Origin: Ramlibacter sp.
Lineage (GTDB): Bacteria; Pseudomonadota; Gammaproteobacteria; Burkholderiales; Burkholderiaceae
Reading direction: 5' to 3'
DNA length: 23,199 nt
Assembly: GCA_014376915.1 (NCBI GenBank)
Contig: JACMQP010000429.1
Span: forward strand, 1 to 23,199
The translations under genes and the position numbers were made by a program. Position 1 is the first letter of the stretch; every line of letters starts with the position of its first letter. Of the stretch, positions 1-8,759 are shown piece by piece. The notes below the pieces were generated by a model, which was not told the origin of the DNA, made no database searches, and saw nothing but the letters and a program-made list of their open reading frames with translations.

Positions 1-1517
1 CAGCGCCGGAACGGGTGACGACGCCGCGTTTCCTGAGCCTGCTGGATTCGATGCATCAGCGCGGCCAGGTCAGCCTGTTCGCGATCGACGAGGCGCATTG
101 CGTCAGCCAGTGGGGCCACGACTTCCGGCCCGAGTACCGCGCGCTTACCGTGCTGCACGAGCGCTATGCCGGCGTGCCGCGCGTCGCGCTCACGGCCACC
201 GCAGACGACATCACGCGCGCGGACATCGTCGAGCGGCTCCAGCTCGAAGAAGCGCGCCAGTTCGTCAGCAGCTTCGACCGGCCCAACATCCGCTACACCA
301 TCGTCGAAAAGAAGGACGCCACACTGCAGCTGCTGCGCTTCATCGAGCGCGACCACGCGGGCGATGCAGGCATCGTGTATTGCCAGTCGCGCAAGCGCGT
401 GGAGGAGACGGCGCAGACCCTCGGCAGCCAGGGCATCACCGCCTTGCCCTATCACGCAGGGCTGGACCCGGAAGTGCGGCAGCGCAACCAGGACCGCTTC
501 CTGCGCGAGGAGGGCATCGTGATGGCGGCGACGATCGCTTTCGGCATGGGCATCGACAAGCCGGACGTGCGCTTCGTTGCCCATCTCGACATGCCCAAGA
601 ACATCGAGGGCTACTACCAGGAAACAGGACGGGCAGGCCGCGACGGCCTGCCAGCGGCCGCGTGGATGGCCTACGGATTGCAGGACGTGGTCAACCAGCG
701 CCGCATGATCGACGAAAGCCCGGCCGGCGAGGAGTTCAAGCAGGTGATGCGCGGCAAGCTCGACGCGCTGCTGGCGCTGGCCGAGGCGACCGATTGCCGG
801 CGCGTGCGGCTGCTGCATTACTTTGGCGAATCTTCCACCCCGTGCGGAAACTGCGACAACTGCATGTCGCCGCCGCAGATCTGGGACGGCACCGACGCCG
901 CGCGCAAGCTGCTGTCGACGATCTACCGCGTGCAGCAGATGAGCGGCATCAGCTTCGGCGCCGGTCACATCATGGACATCCTGCGCGGCAAGGCCACCGA
1001 AAAGATGGCGCAGTTCGGCCACCAGAACGTGACCACCTTCGGCCTTGGTGCGGAGTTCAGCGAAGCGCAGTTGCGCGGCGTGCTGCGCCAGCTGATCGCG
1101 ACCGGCGCGCTTGCGGTGGACGTCCAGGCTTTCAATACGCTGCGGTTGACCGAAGGCTCGCGTGGCGTGCTCAAGGGCGAGGCCCAGGTGCAGCTGCGCG
1201 AATCGGTCTCGACTCCGGCGGAACGGCGTCGCAGCGGCAGCCGGACCGGCCGCAGTGGCAGCGCACCGTCAGCGGCAGCGGCCGCCTTGACGGCCGACGG
1301 CCAGGCCCGCTTCGCGGCGCTGAAGGCATGGCGGGCAGAGGTGGCGCGCGCCCACAATCTGCCGGCCTATGTGATCTTCCACGACGCCACGCTGGCGGCG
1401 ATCGCCGCGTTGGCGCCCGGCACCCTGCGCGACCTGCAGGGGGTGAGCGGCCTCGGCGCGAAGAAGCTGGAAGCGTACGGCGAAGACGTGCTGCGCGTCG
1501 TCGCGCAACCGCACTAA
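1..1517 (+). CDS. recQ: ATP-dependent DNA helicase RecQ, 3' part (5' end outside window)
   Basis: RecQ is a 3'-5' superfamily-2 DNA helicase acting in recombination and fork repair. The frame is open from base 3 and reads in as [11 protein letters not shown], the usual RecQ block before motif II, so about 115 N-terminal residues including the Walker A region lie to the left. The visible 504 residues hold motif II ([19 protein letters not shown]), the second helicase lobe with [10 protein letters not shown], motif VI (GRAGRDGLP), the RQC zinc-binding cysteines ([11 protein letters not shown] then CGNCDNC), a winged-helix region, a Ser/Arg/Ala-rich linker and a C-terminal HRDC domain ([16 protein letters not shown], then [14 protein letters not shown]). 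The TAA stop overlaps the TAG stop of the convergent S41 gene by sharing CTAA. Family assignment is firm; only the N-terminus is unseen. Confidence 0.96.
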   Translation, partial: APERVTTPRFLSLLDSMHQRGQVSLFAIDEAHCVSQWGHDFRPEYRALTVLHERYAGVPRVALTATADDITRADIVERLQLEEARQFVSSFDRPNIRYTIVEKKDATLQLLRFIERDHAGDAGIVYCQSRKRVEETAQTLGSQGITALPYHAGLDPEVRQRNQDRFLREEGIVMAATIAFGMGIDKPDVRFVAHLDMPKNIEGYYQETGRAGRDGLPAAAWMAYGLQDVVNQRRMIDESPAGEEFKQVMRGKLDALLALAEATDCRRVRLLHYFGESSTPCGNCDNCMSPPQIWDGTDAARKLLSTIYRVQQMSGISFGAGHIMDILRGKATEKMAQFGHQNVTTFGLGAEFSEAQLRGVLRQLIATGALAVDVQAFNTLRLTEGSRGVLKGEAQVQLRESVSTPAERRRSGSRTGRSGSAPSAAAAALTADGQARFAALKAWRAEVARAHNLPAYVIFHDATLAAIAALAPGTLRDLQGVSGLGAKKLEAYGEDVLRVVAQPH

Positions 1518-3100
1518 CGCAGGCTGAGCGCGCCGGTGCGCAGGAAGCGGCCGGTGCGGCCCGGCGACTTGCCCGACACCAGTGGCTCGCCGCTACCCAG
1601 CACACCGGCCTTGGCGAACGCAGCCGCGACCGGCGGACACACGCCAGTCGCGCGGAAGCTGAGCGCCGCGGCCAGCCGGGCTTCCGCCGGATCGCCCAGC
1701 GCATGGCTGAAATCGTCCGGCGCCACGCAGGTGGGTTCGATGCCGTCGGCGTAGTCGCCGACGCCCTGGTTGTTGACGCCCTTGAACTGGATGGCAAAGT
1801 AAGTCGTGCCGCAGTTGTCTTGCGGCAGGAAGCCGTACGGCTTGCCGCAGGTGGCGTTGCCGATCAGGTTGACCTGGACATTGACGCCGCGCAGGCCGTT
1901 GATGATCGATTCGCTGGCCGAGCACGTGTCGGGCCCGGTAAGCACCGTCACGCGCGACAGGCCCAGTTGCGGCAGCGGCTGGTCGGCTGGCCCCGAGAAG
2001 CCCAGGCTCCGCGGATAGAACGGCGTGACGGTGTCGGCGTCAGTCAGCTGGAACGGGTTCTTGCGGTTGAACTCGAGCTTTTCGAACACCTTGCCGGTGG
2101 TCGCCTGCGGGCCGGCGACCATGAAGGCCAGCTCGCTGGCGATGGCCAGCAGGCCGCCGCCGTTGTAGCGCAGGTCGATCACCAGGTCCTGCACGCCCTG
2201 CGCCTTCAGCTGCGTCACCGCGGCGACCAGCTGCGCTTCCGACGTGGCAATGTGGTCGTTGAACAGCAGGTAGCCGACCTTGCCGGTGGGCGTATCAATG
2301 GTTCTGACGTTCTGCACCGGGACTTTGGTGATCGCGGCAGACACCAGCACCACCGTGCGCACGCTGCCGTCGGGCTGCTGCAAGGTGAAGGTGTGCGACT
2401 GTCCGGCGGCCGAGGGGAACAGCGCGGCGTTCAGCGCTTCAACGCCGGGGTTGAGCACGATGTCGATCCCGTCGACGCCGACGATCTTCGCGCCCCGCCC
2501 GATGCCGGCGCGGGCCGCCGGCGTGCCCGGCTCGGTATAAGCCACCCGCAATTCGCGCGGCACCTGCGGCTTGATGATGGACAGTTCGAAGCCGTAACCG
2601 GCCTCGATGCCAGACTGCGACAGCGCCTGCCAGACCGCCGTGTCGTAGATGAAGTGGAACCGGTCGCGCGGCTTGCCGGATGGCGTGAGCGCGGTGGTGT
2701 GCAGGTCCGCGAACAGCGACTGCGGCGACGCATAGGTGAACGTGCGGATGGTGGACGGGATCTCGTCGTACCAGAGATAGGTTTCGTCGATCCAGGCGCG
2801 AACCCAGTTCTTTTCCTGCTCCAGGTTTCCCGGCCGGTCCGGGTAGCGCTGGCCGGTGTAGGGGTCGATGCCGGTGCGCGGCGCGACGCACATGTTGGCC
2901 GACAGTGCCGAGCTGGCGATGATGTCGGGCGGCAGCGGCAGCGGCGCCGGCGTCAGCGGCGACTGGCCGGTGGATGCCGGGAAGGTCGCGCCCGAATTGC
3001 CGCCGCCGCCGCCGCAGCCGGCGAGCACCAAGACCATCAGGGCCGTGAGCGCCGCGCTCTTGAGCAGGGAACCTGGATTCTTTTCGTTGCCGTACAACAT
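1514..3100 (-). CDS. S41 family peptidase, lipoprotein (paralogue A)
   Basis: This is a 528-residue secreted C-terminal-processing-type serine protease. Residues 11-29 form a lipoprotein signal with lipobox LAGC (Cys29), followed by a poly-Gly stretch and a short Pro-rich linker, so it should be anchored in the cell envelope. A PDZ-like segment lies at about 185-255 ([19 protein letters not shown]). The S41 core includes [10 protein letters not shown] (309-318), TCSASES (392-398, nucleophile probably Ser394) and TCGKPYGF (417-424, general base probably Lys420). Besides the lipid Cys there are six cysteines (71, 393, 418, 430, 458, 488), all kept in the neighbouring paralogue. The ATG is chosen because GAGG sits four bases upstream and the signal peptide begins there. 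A TATACT -10 box lies upstream. The substrate is unknown. Confidence 0.92.
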   Translation of the reverse strand: MLYGNEKNPGSLLKSAALTALMVLVLAGCGGGGGNSGATFPASTGQSPLTPAPLPLPPDIIASSALSANMCVAPRTGIDPYTGQRYPDRPGNLEQEKNWVRAWIDETYLWYDEIPSTIRTFTYASPQSLFADLHTTALTPSGKPRDRFHFIYDTAVWQALSQSGIEAGYGFELSIIKPQVPRELRVAYTEPGTPAARAGIGRGAKIVGVDGIDIVLNPGVEALNAALFPSAAGQSHTFTLQQPDGSVRTVVLVSAAITKVPVQNVRTIDTPTGKVGYLLFNDHIATSEAQLVAAVTQLKAQGVQDLVIDLRYNGGGLLAIASELAFMVAGPQATTGKVFEKLEFNRKNPFQLTDADTVTPFYPRSLGFSGPADQPLPQLGLSRVTVLTGPDTCSASESIINGLRGVNVQVNLIGNATCGKPYGFLPQDNCGTTYFAIQFKGVNNQGVGDYADGIEPTCVAPDDFSHALGDPAEARLAAALSFRATGVCPPVAAAFAKAGVLGSGEPLVSGKSPGRTGRFLRTGALSLR

Positions 3101-3130
3101 AGCACCTCGCCTGATGAACTGTTTCGCGGG

Positions 3131-3136
3131 AGTATA
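3131..3136 (-). promoter_or_regulatory. Candidate -10 box of S41 paralogue A
   Basis: On the minus strand this reads TATACT, five of six matches to the sigma-70 -10 consensus. Transcription would start near 3124, giving a leader of about 24 nt before the ATG. No good -35 hexamer is visible at the expected distance. The same hexamer sits at almost the same distance from the preferred start of the second S41 gene, which supports both sites. Confidence 0.4.
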
Positions 3137-3150
3137 GGGTGGGGCTCGCG

Positions 3151-4872
3151 TCAGCGACGCTGCAGCGCGCCTTCCCTGAGGAACCGGCTGGTTCGCAGCG
3201 CCGACTTGCCTGATAGCAGCGCCTCGCCCCGGATGTCCAGCACGTCGGCCCGGAGCGCGGCGGTGGGAACGGCCGGACAGGTGCCGGTGATGCGATACCC
3301 GAGCGCCGCTGCCAGCCGTCCTTCCGCCGGGTCGCCGAGCGCGCGATTGAAGTCGTCCGCGACCACGCAGGTCGGCGCCAGGCCGTCGGCATAGTCGCCG
3401 AAGTTCTGGTTGTTGACGCCCTTGAACTGGATCGCGAAATAGGTGGTGCCGCAGTTGTCGCGCGGAATGAAGCCATAGGGCTTGCCGCAGGTGGTGGCGC
3501 CGATCTGCGTTACCTGCACGTTGACGCCGCGCAGGCCGTTGATCACCGACTCGCTGGCCGAGCAGGTCTCGGCGCCGGTCAGCACCGTAACGCGCGGCAG
3601 TCCCAGTTGCGGCAGCGGCTGGCCGGCGCGGGTCGAGAAGCCGACGCTGGTGGAGTGGAACGGGGTGACAGTCTGGGCGTCCGTGAGTTGGAACGGGTTC
3701 TTGCGGTTGAACTGCAGCTTCTCGAACACAGCGCCCGTGGTCGTTGCCGGCCCGGCCACCATGTATGCAAGTTCGGCGGCGACGTCGAGCAGCCCACCGC
3801 CGTTGTAGCGCATGTCGAGCACCAGGTCCCGCACGCCATCGGCCTGGAATTTCGCCATCGCGGTCACCAGTTGCGCTTCCGCTGTGGCAATGTGGTCGTT
3901 GAACAGCAGGTAGCCGACTTTGCCAGTGGCGGTGTCGAGCGTTCGCGCGTGCTGCACCGGCGTCTTCGTGATCTGCGCCGACTTCAGCTCCACGGTGCGC
4001 GAGCTGCCGTCCACGTCCTGCAGGACGAAGATGTGGGACTGGCCCGCCGCCGTCGGGAACAGCGCCGCGTCCAGCACGGCCACCGTCTGGCCGTTCACCA
4101 CGTCGACGCCGTCGGCGGTGATGACCCTGGCGCCTCGCCCGACGCCGGCCTGCGCTGCCGGCGTATTGGGCTCGGTGTAAGCCACGCGCACGTCACGCGG
4201 CGGCTGCGACTTGAGGATCGCCAGCTCGAAGCCATAGCCGGCCTCGATGCCCGACTGGCTGAGGGCCCGCCAGACGTCGGTCTGATACATGAAGTGGAAG
4301 CGGTCGCGCGGCCGGCCCGAGGGCGTCAGCGCGGGCGTGCGCAGCACGTCGAAGTACGCCTGCGGCGTGGAATAGACATCGGCGCGCAGGGTGGTGGGAA
4401 TCTCGTCGTACCAGAGATAGGTCTCGTCGATCCAGGCGCGGACCCAGCTCTTTTCCTGCGCCAGCGTGCCCGGACGGTCGTCGAAGGCGCGGGCGGTGCC
4501 GGGGTCGATGCCGGTGCGCGGCGCGGCGCACCGGTCTTCGGACAGGAGGGAGCTCTGGATGATGTCGGACGGTGTGGGCTGCGGGGCCGGCGCCGGTGTC
4601 GCAGTTGGAACCGGCACTGGAACGGGCGCTGGCGTCGGTGCCGGCGCGGGGGAAGGCGAAGCGGGACTCGGCGTCGGCGCGGCCGCGGCTGGCGTCGGAG
4701 CTGGAGATGGAGATGGAGCAGGGCCAGAATCGGCACTGCCGCCACCGCCGCACCCGGTCAGCACCAGCGCAATCAGTGCGGAAAGAATCGCGAGACGGTG
4801 CCGCGCGCCGGGCCGGGCAGTGCCGGCGTGATCCTGTTCGACGTCCAACGTTGCTCCCGATGCTGAGCTCAT
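3151..4872 (-). CDS. S41 family peptidase, lipoprotein (paralogue B)
   Basis: This tandem paralogue of the gene at 1514-3100 has 573 residues from the ATG. A basic N-terminus and hydrophobic segment lead to lipobox LTGC (Cys41), then a Pro/Ala/Thr linker (50-101) far longer than in paralogue A, and then the same catalytic region. A PDZ-like segment lies at about 228-300. Other marks are [10 protein letters not shown] (353-362), TCSASES (436-442, nucleophile probably Ser438) and TCGKPYGF (461-468, base probably Lys464). Six non-lipid cysteines (115, 437, 462, 474, 502, 532) match those of paralogue A. The open frame continues upstream into the AAA ATPase gene, but that stretch is not protein-like. 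The ATG at 4872 has no leader; a TTG at 4848 preceded by GGGAG is a credible alternative start giving 565 residues. Confidence 0.9.
   Translation of the reverse strand: MSSASGATLDVEQDHAGTARPGARHRLAILSALIALVLTGCGGGGSADSGPAPSPSPAPTPAAAAPTPSPASPSPAPAPTPAPVPVPVPTATPAPAPQPTPSDIIQSSLLSEDRCAAPRTGIDPGTARAFDDRPGTLAQEKSWVRAWIDETYLWYDEIPTTLRADVYSTPQAYFDVLRTPALTPSGRPRDRFHFMYQTDVWRALSQSGIEAGYGFELAILKSQPPRDVRVAYTEPNTPAAQAGVGRGARVITADGVDVVNGQTVAVLDAALFPTAAGQSHIFVLQDVDGSSRTVELKSAQITKTPVQHARTLDTATGKVGYLLFNDHIATAEAQLVTAMAKFQADGVRDLVLDMRYNGGGLLDVAAELAYMVAGPATTTGAVFEKLQFNRKNPFQLTDAQTVTPFHSTSVGFSTRAGQPLPQLGLPRVTVLTGAETCSASESVINGLRGVNVQVTQIGATTCGKPYGFIPRDNCGTTYFAIQFKGVNNQNFGDYADGLAPTCVVADDFNRALGDPAEGRLAAALGYRITGTCPAVPTAALRADVLDIRGEALLSGKSALRTSRFLREGALQRR
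4570..4725 (-). repeat. Low-complexity Pro/Ala/Thr-coding tract in S41 paralogue B
   Basis: This stretch codes residues 50-101, made almost only of Pro, Ala, Ser, Thr and Val in short P-A-P-T and P-V-P-V units. Its DNA is made of short imperfect repeats of GGCGTCGGTGCCGG type, with a GGAGAT unit repeated at the 5' coding end. It probably acts as an extended spacer between the lipid anchor and the enzyme. Its length is likely to vary between strains by slippage. Confidence 0.75.
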
Positions 4873-4879
4873 CGGTGTC

Positions 4880-4885
4880 AGTATA
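4880..4885 (-). promoter_or_regulatory. Candidate -10 box of S41 paralogue B
   Basis: The minus strand reads TATACT, giving a predicted transcription start at about 4873, one base before the annotated ATG. Either the message is effectively leaderless, or translation begins at TTG 4848 with a 25-nt leader. The second reading matches paralogue A. No convincing -35 hexamer is seen. Confidence 0.4.
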
Positions 4886-4928
4886 TGGGGGGCACGCGGA
4901 AAACCAGGTTGAAACCGCCGGCTGCGCG

Positions 4929-7229
4929 CTACTGGAGGAAGCCGATGTTGCGCGCTTCCCTCACCTCGGGCTTGATCCGGTGCTCCGCCTCGAGCTGGTC
5001 GAGGAATTCGGCGGCACTGAACTCCATCGCCAGGATGTCGAGCTGGCGCTTGACAGCCGCGAAGTCGCCGGGACACAGCTGCTCCAGCCGCGCCAGCCGG
5101 TTGCCGAGCTCCGGCGTCAGCAGCGCGGTGTCGCCGGCCAGGGCCTCGGTGACGAACATCTTTTCGCGCTGGTGCGTGGTGAGCGGACGGAACTTGATCT
5201 TGAAGGTGAAGCGCCGCAGCGCCGCCTGGTCGATCCGGTCGGGCAGGTTGGTGGTGCACACGAAGATGCCGGCGAAGCGCTCCATGCCCTGCAGCATCTC
5301 GTTGACCTCGGTCACCTCGTAGGTGCGCTGGGCGCCGCGCCGGTCCTGCAGGAAGCTGTCGGCCTCGTCCAGCAGCAGCACCGCCTTCTCGTTCTCGGCT
5401 TCGCGGAACATGGCCGCCATGTTCTGTTCGGTTTCGCCGACGAACTTGCTCATCAGGTCGCTGGCCTGCTTCACCAGCAGTGGCCGCTCGAGATTCTTCG
5501 CGATGTGTTCGGCCAGCGCGGTCTTGCCGGTACCGGGCGCGCCGTAGAAACACAAGGTGCCGTGGCCGCGCGCCTTCAGCGCCGCGACGATGCGCGGCAG
5601 CTCGAACCGGCTTTCCACGTTCAGCATGTCCAGGTCGTAGGTGGTGACGCTGCGGCGCGAGCGGCCGTCCTGCGGGTGGTTGCCCAGCGCCTGGTCGGAG
5701 TTCTTCAGCTGGCGCTCGATCAGGCTTTCCATGCCGGCCTGGTCGGAACTGGCCAGCCCGGCGAAGCGGACGGCGGTGCGGATCTGCGCCGGCGTCAGGC
5801 CCTTGCGCTCGGTCAGCTTGGCGATGAACGCATCCGACACCGGCGCGCCGGCCAGCGTTTTGCGCACCAGCCCCTCACGCGCTCCCGGTGGCGGCGACTT
5901 GAGCTCCAGGTGGTAAGCGAAACGGCGCCGGAATGCCGGGTCGATCTGCTCGATGCGGTTGGTGACCCAGATGGTGGGCACGGCGTTCGATTCCAGGATC
6001 TGGTTGACCCAGGCCTTGCCGCTGACGCTGTTGCTGCCGGGAGCCACTACCTGCTCGGCGCGCGCCATCAGCTGCGCGGCCTCGCTCGAAATCGGCGGAA
6101 ATACGTCTTCCACTTCGTCGAAAAGCAGCGCGGCCTGGGCGCTGCCTTTGAGGAAGACCTGCGCGATCTGCAGTGAACGGTAGCGATCGCGCCCGCTCAG
6201 CGAATTGCCGTCGCGGTCCGCGTATTCGACCTCGAACAGTTCCAGCCCGCAGGCCTGCGCCACGACCTTGGCCAGTTCGGTCTTGCCGGTACCGGGCGGG
6301 CCGTACAGCAGCACGTTGACACCTGCCTCTTTGCGCGCGACCGCGTTGCTCAGGAGGGCGCACAGCACCTGCGCGTCTTCCTCGACAAAGCTGAAATCGG
6401 CCAAGCCCAGCCCGCTCTTGGCGCAGGGCCGGGTAAACACCGCCATCAGCTCGTTTTGGTCGCGGTATTCGCGCATCAGCACCGGAGGCAGTTTTTCGCT
6501 GACCTTCATCAAATCGGCCAGGTCGGTGATGTTGTGCTCGGAGATCAGGTTCTCCACCAGCCCGATGCGCTCCAGCCGCGAACCCGCGCGCAGCGCTTCG
6601 CCCACATCGGCGGCGTTGACGCCGGCGATCTCCGCGATCGCCGCGTAGGCTTCCGGCGCGTTGTTCACCTTGAATTCCACCAGGATGCTGCGCAGGTCGC
6701 GCTGGTAGCGCGCCAGCGTGCCGTACAACAGCAGCGCGCGTTCGGCCTTGTTCAATTGCAGCAGGCCGCTGAGGGCATCGATGTTCTTTTCGACCAGTGT
6801 CGAATGCTTCTTGAGCGCATTCGTCAGCCACTCGCCCGTGACGGCCAGCACCGACAGCAGGTCCTTGGGCTGGTCCTTGGCGTATTCGTCGAGATAGAAG
6901 AACAGCGTGCCCTCTTCGTAGGGGCCGCGCCAGACGCCGTGCCGCTCCAGAAACTCGCACGCTTCAAGCAGCTCGTGGCCGCGCCAGAACTCGTTGTCCT
7001 TGCAGCGGCGGGTGAGGAATTCACGCAGGCGGCCGAGCGCGGGGGCGGGCCACACCAGGTGCCGGCCGGCCAGCGACAACAGGCCGTTGAGGTCGCGCCG
7101 CACGTTGAACTTGCCGCCCTGCTTGGCGGCCAGAGTCAACACGAAATGCGAGCACATCAAGTCCAGCACCGGCGCGTCTTTGAGCCCGGGTGAGGGAAGT
7201 ACCTGCACATCGACCGAACGCTTGACCAT
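4929..7229 (-). CDS. Tandem AAA-domain ATPase with helical N-terminal region
   Basis: This 766-residue cytoplasmic protein carries two AAA modules. Module 1 has Walker A GPPGTGKT (310-317), Walker B ALLFDEVED (367-375), sensor-1 Asn in WVTNRIEQID, and a candidate arginine finger in DPAFRRRF. An insertion of roughly 35 residues lies between Walker B and sensor 1. Module 2 has GAPGTGKT (563-570), VLLLDEADSF (617-626), sensor-1 CTTNLPDRID and ALRRF. Both look catalytically intact. The first ~280 residues are mostly helical-looking with no domain I recognise. The ATG at 7229 follows GGAGG at a five-base spacing, so the preceding TTG codon is not used. A remodelling or unfolding role is likely from the AAA family; partner and substrate are unknown. 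It lies 56 nt upstream of the S41 pair on the same strand. Confidence 0.9.
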   Translation of the reverse strand: MVKRSVDVQVLPSPGLKDAPVLDLMCSHFVLTLAAKQGGKFNVRRDLNGLLSLAGRHLVWPAPALGRLREFLTRRCKDNEFWRGHELLEACEFLERHGVWRGPYEEGTLFFYLDEYAKDQPKDLLSVLAVTGEWLTNALKKHSTLVEKNIDALSGLLQLNKAERALLLYGTLARYQRDLRSILVEFKVNNAPEAYAAIAEIAGVNAADVGEALRAGSRLERIGLVENLISEHNITDLADLMKVSEKLPPVLMREYRDQNELMAVFTRPCAKSGLGLADFSFVEEDAQVLCALLSNAVARKEAGVNVLLYGPPGTGKTELAKVVAQACGLELFEVEYADRDGNSLSGRDRYRSLQIAQVFLKGSAQAALLFDEVEDVFPPISSEAAQLMARAEQVVAPGSNSVSGKAWVNQILESNAVPTIWVTNRIEQIDPAFRRRFAYHLELKSPPPGAREGLVRKTLAGAPVSDAFIAKLTERKGLTPAQIRTAVRFAGLASSDQAGMESLIERQLKNSDQALGNHPQDGRSRRSVTTYDLDMLNVESRFELPRIVAALKARGHGTLCFYGAPGTGKTALAEHIAKNLERPLLVKQASDLMSKFVGETEQNMAAMFREAENEKAVLLLDEADSFLQDRRGAQRTYEVTEVNEMLQGMERFAGIFVCTTNLPDRIDQAALRRFTFKIKFRPLTTHQREKMFVTEALAGDTALLTPELGNRLARLEQLCPGDFAAVKRQLDILAMEFSAAEFLDQLEAEHRIKPEVREARNIGFLQ

Positions 7230-7351
7230 CAATGCCTCCAGCTACGGGGACGGGCCTGCTGACAATAACGCTCCTTGATGCTACATGGAAGACGCCCGCT
7301 GTGCGGCCTGCCCGGCTTAGCAGGGGCTTTACCGTTCACAATGCCGCCATC

Positions 7352-8554
7352 ATGATCGCGCTCTCCGACATCCGCCAGGCTGCGCAGCGACTGTTGGGAC
7401 AGGTGCTGGCCACGCCCTGCGTCGAGTCGCGGACGCTTTCGCGGATCACTGGCGCCCAGGTCTTTCTCAAGTTCGAGAACCTGCAGTTCACGGCCTCATT
7501 CAAGGAACGCGGCGCCTGCAACAAGCTGGTGCAGCTCACGCCGGCGGAGCGGGAGCGCGGCGTGATCGCGATGAGCGCCGGGAACCACGCGCAGGGTGTG
7601 GCCTATCACGCGCAGCGGCTCGGCCTGCGGGCGGTGATCGTCATGCCGCGCTTCACGCCCAGCGTCAAGGTCGAAGGCACCCGCAGCTTCGGCGCCGAGA
7701 TCGTGCTGCACGGCGACACGCTGGACGAGGCCCGCAACCATGCCCTGGCATTGGCCGAGAAGCAGCAGCTCACGTTCGTCCATCCTTACGACGACGAAGC
7801 TGTGGTGGCCGGCCAGGGCACCGTCGGCCTGGAGATGCTGGAAGCCGTGCCGGAGCTCGACATCCTGGTGGTGGCAGTGGGCGGCGGCGGGCTGATCGCT
7901 GGCATCGCGGTGGCGGCGAAGGCGCTGAAGCCGCAGAGCGAACTGATCGGCGTGCAGATGCTGCGCTTTCCCACCATGTACAACGCCGTCATGCACGAGC
8001 AGCTGCCGCAGGGCACCAGCACCATCGCCGAGGGCATCGCGGTCGGCACGCCCGGGCGGGTGCCGCGGGCCATCATCGAGCGGCTGGTCGACGACATCCT
8101 GCTGGTCGACGAGGGCGACATCGAGCAGGCGATCGTGATGCTGCTGGAGATCGAGAAGACGGTGGTCGAGGGCGCGGGCGCGGCTGGCCTGGCGGCGATG
8201 CTGAAATACCCGGAACGCTTCCGCGGCAAAAAGGTCGGCCTGGTGCTGGGGGGCGGCAACATCGACCCGTTGCTGCTGGCGGCGATTATCGAGCGCGGCA
8301 TGGTGCGCGCCGGCCGGTTGGCGCGGATCCGGGTCAGCGCGCGCGACGTGCCCGGGTCGTTGGCGAAGATCACCGCCACCGTCGCCGACGCCGGCGGCAA
8401 CATCGACGAGGTGCACCACCAGCGCGCCTTCACCACCCTTGCGGCGCAGAACGTGGAGATCGAGCTGGTGCTGCAAACCCGGGGCCGCGACCACATCGCC
8501 GCCGTGCTGGACGCGCTGCACGGCGCCGGCTTCACCGCCGACGAACAGAAGTGA
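7352..8554 (+). CDS. ilvA: Threonine ammonia-lyase (PLP enzyme with one C-terminal ACT domain)
   Basis: The enzyme deaminates L-threonine to 2-oxobutyrate, feeding isoleucine synthesis or threonine breakdown. The 400-residue length fits the medium form with a single ACT domain. Visible marks are the PLP lysine in FTASFKERGA (Lys51), the SAGNHAQGVAYHA substrate loop, the glycine-rich phosphate loop VGGGGLIAG, and KKVGLVLGGGNID near the end of the catalytic domain. An ACT domain starts at about 328 (RIRVSARDVPGSLAKITATV) and would bind an amino-acid effector. The ATG at 7352 is used because the residues match the family from MIALSDIRQAAQRL onward, while upstream codons in this frame are not protein-like. 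It is divergent from the AAA ATPase gene across 122 nt. Whether it is biosynthetic or catabolic cannot be told from the sequence. Confidence 0.93.
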   Translation: MIALSDIRQAAQRLLGQVLATPCVESRTLSRITGAQVFLKFENLQFTASFKERGACNKLVQLTPAERERGVIAMSAGNHAQGVAYHAQRLGLRAVIVMPRFTPSVKVEGTRSFGAEIVLHGDTLDEARNHALALAEKQQLTFVHPYDDEAVVAGQGTVGLEMLEAVPELDILVVAVGGGGLIAGIAVAAKALKPQSELIGVQMLRFPTMYNAVMHEQLPQGTSTIAEGIAVGTPGRVPRAIIERLVDDILLVDEGDIEQAIVMLLEIEKTVVEGAGAAGLAAMLKYPERFRGKKVGLVLGGGNIDPLLLAAIIERGMVRAGRLARIRVSARDVPGSLAKITATVADAGGNIDEVHHQRAFTTLAAQNVEIELVLQTRGRDHIAAVLDALHGAGFTADEQK

Positions 8555-8561
8555 CCGGCAC

Positions 8562-8590
8562 GGCGGGTAAAATCGGAGCACTCACCCGCC
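8562..8590 (+). terminator. GC-rich hairpin after ilvA, without T-run
   Basis: GGCGGGT (8562-8568) and ACCCGCC (8584-8590) form a perfect seven-pair stem with a 15-nt loop, starting eight bases after the ilvA stop. There is no T-run, so intrinsic termination is doubtful. The TAAAAT promoter box of the next small gene lies across the left arm and loop. Confidence 0.3.
8568..8573 (+). promoter_or_regulatory. Candidate -10 box for the 50-aa membrane protein gene
   Basis: TAAAAT matches the sigma-70 -10 consensus at five of six positions. It would start transcription near 8580, 27 nt before the ATG at 8607. The -35 region is poor. Confidence 0.35.
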
Positions 8591-8606
8591 TCAGCCAGGA
8601 AAAGCA

Positions 8607-8759
8607 ATGTCCGACCACGCACCCCCTCACAGCCACGACGAATCCACCGAGCCCCACGACCCGGTCGACAACGTCGTGCATGCGATGCCGATCGTGCTGC
8701 CCATGGTCGGCGGGGTGCTGATGTTCCTGCTGGCCTTCATCGCCATCTACATGGCCTGA
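8607..8759 (+). CDS. Small single-pass membrane protein, 50 aa
   Basis: This short gene codes 50 residues: a polar, His/Asp/Glu-rich N-terminus (MSDHAPPHSHDESTEPHDP), then one hydrophobic segment from about residue 27 (MPIVLPMVGGVLMFLLAF) ending in IAIYMA. A Shine-Dalgarno-like AGGAAAA sits three bases before the ATG. Third codon positions are overwhelmingly G or C, as in neighbouring genes. The C-terminus is almost entirely membrane segment, so the His-rich head should face one side of the cytoplasmic membrane. The last 13 nt overlap the end of modC on the other strand. I recall similar short His-rich membrane proteins in Burkholderiales but cannot name a function. Metal binding by the His/Asp head is a guess. 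Confidence 0.75.
   Translation: MSDHAPPHSHDESTEPHDPVDNVVHAMPIVLPMVGGVLMFLLAFIAIYMA

Noticed and set aside
98..3394. Very long plus-strand open frame (1098 codons) crossing recQ and the S41 gene
   Set aside because: It is out of frame with recQ and antisense to the S41 gene; the product is an Arg/Ala/His-rich sequence without domains. This is a typical shadow of GC3 bias.
4876..5553. Upstream extension of S41 paralogue B on the minus strand
   Set aside because: It overlaps the AAA ATPase in another frame and is Arg-rich and non-protein-like; the lipoprotein signal marks the true N-terminus near 4848-4872.
7230..7351. Promoter pair between the AAA ATPase and ilvA genes
   Set aside because: CTGACA with TACATG at 17 bp can be drawn for ilvA, but the -10 matches only three of six, and nothing better is seen for the other direction.
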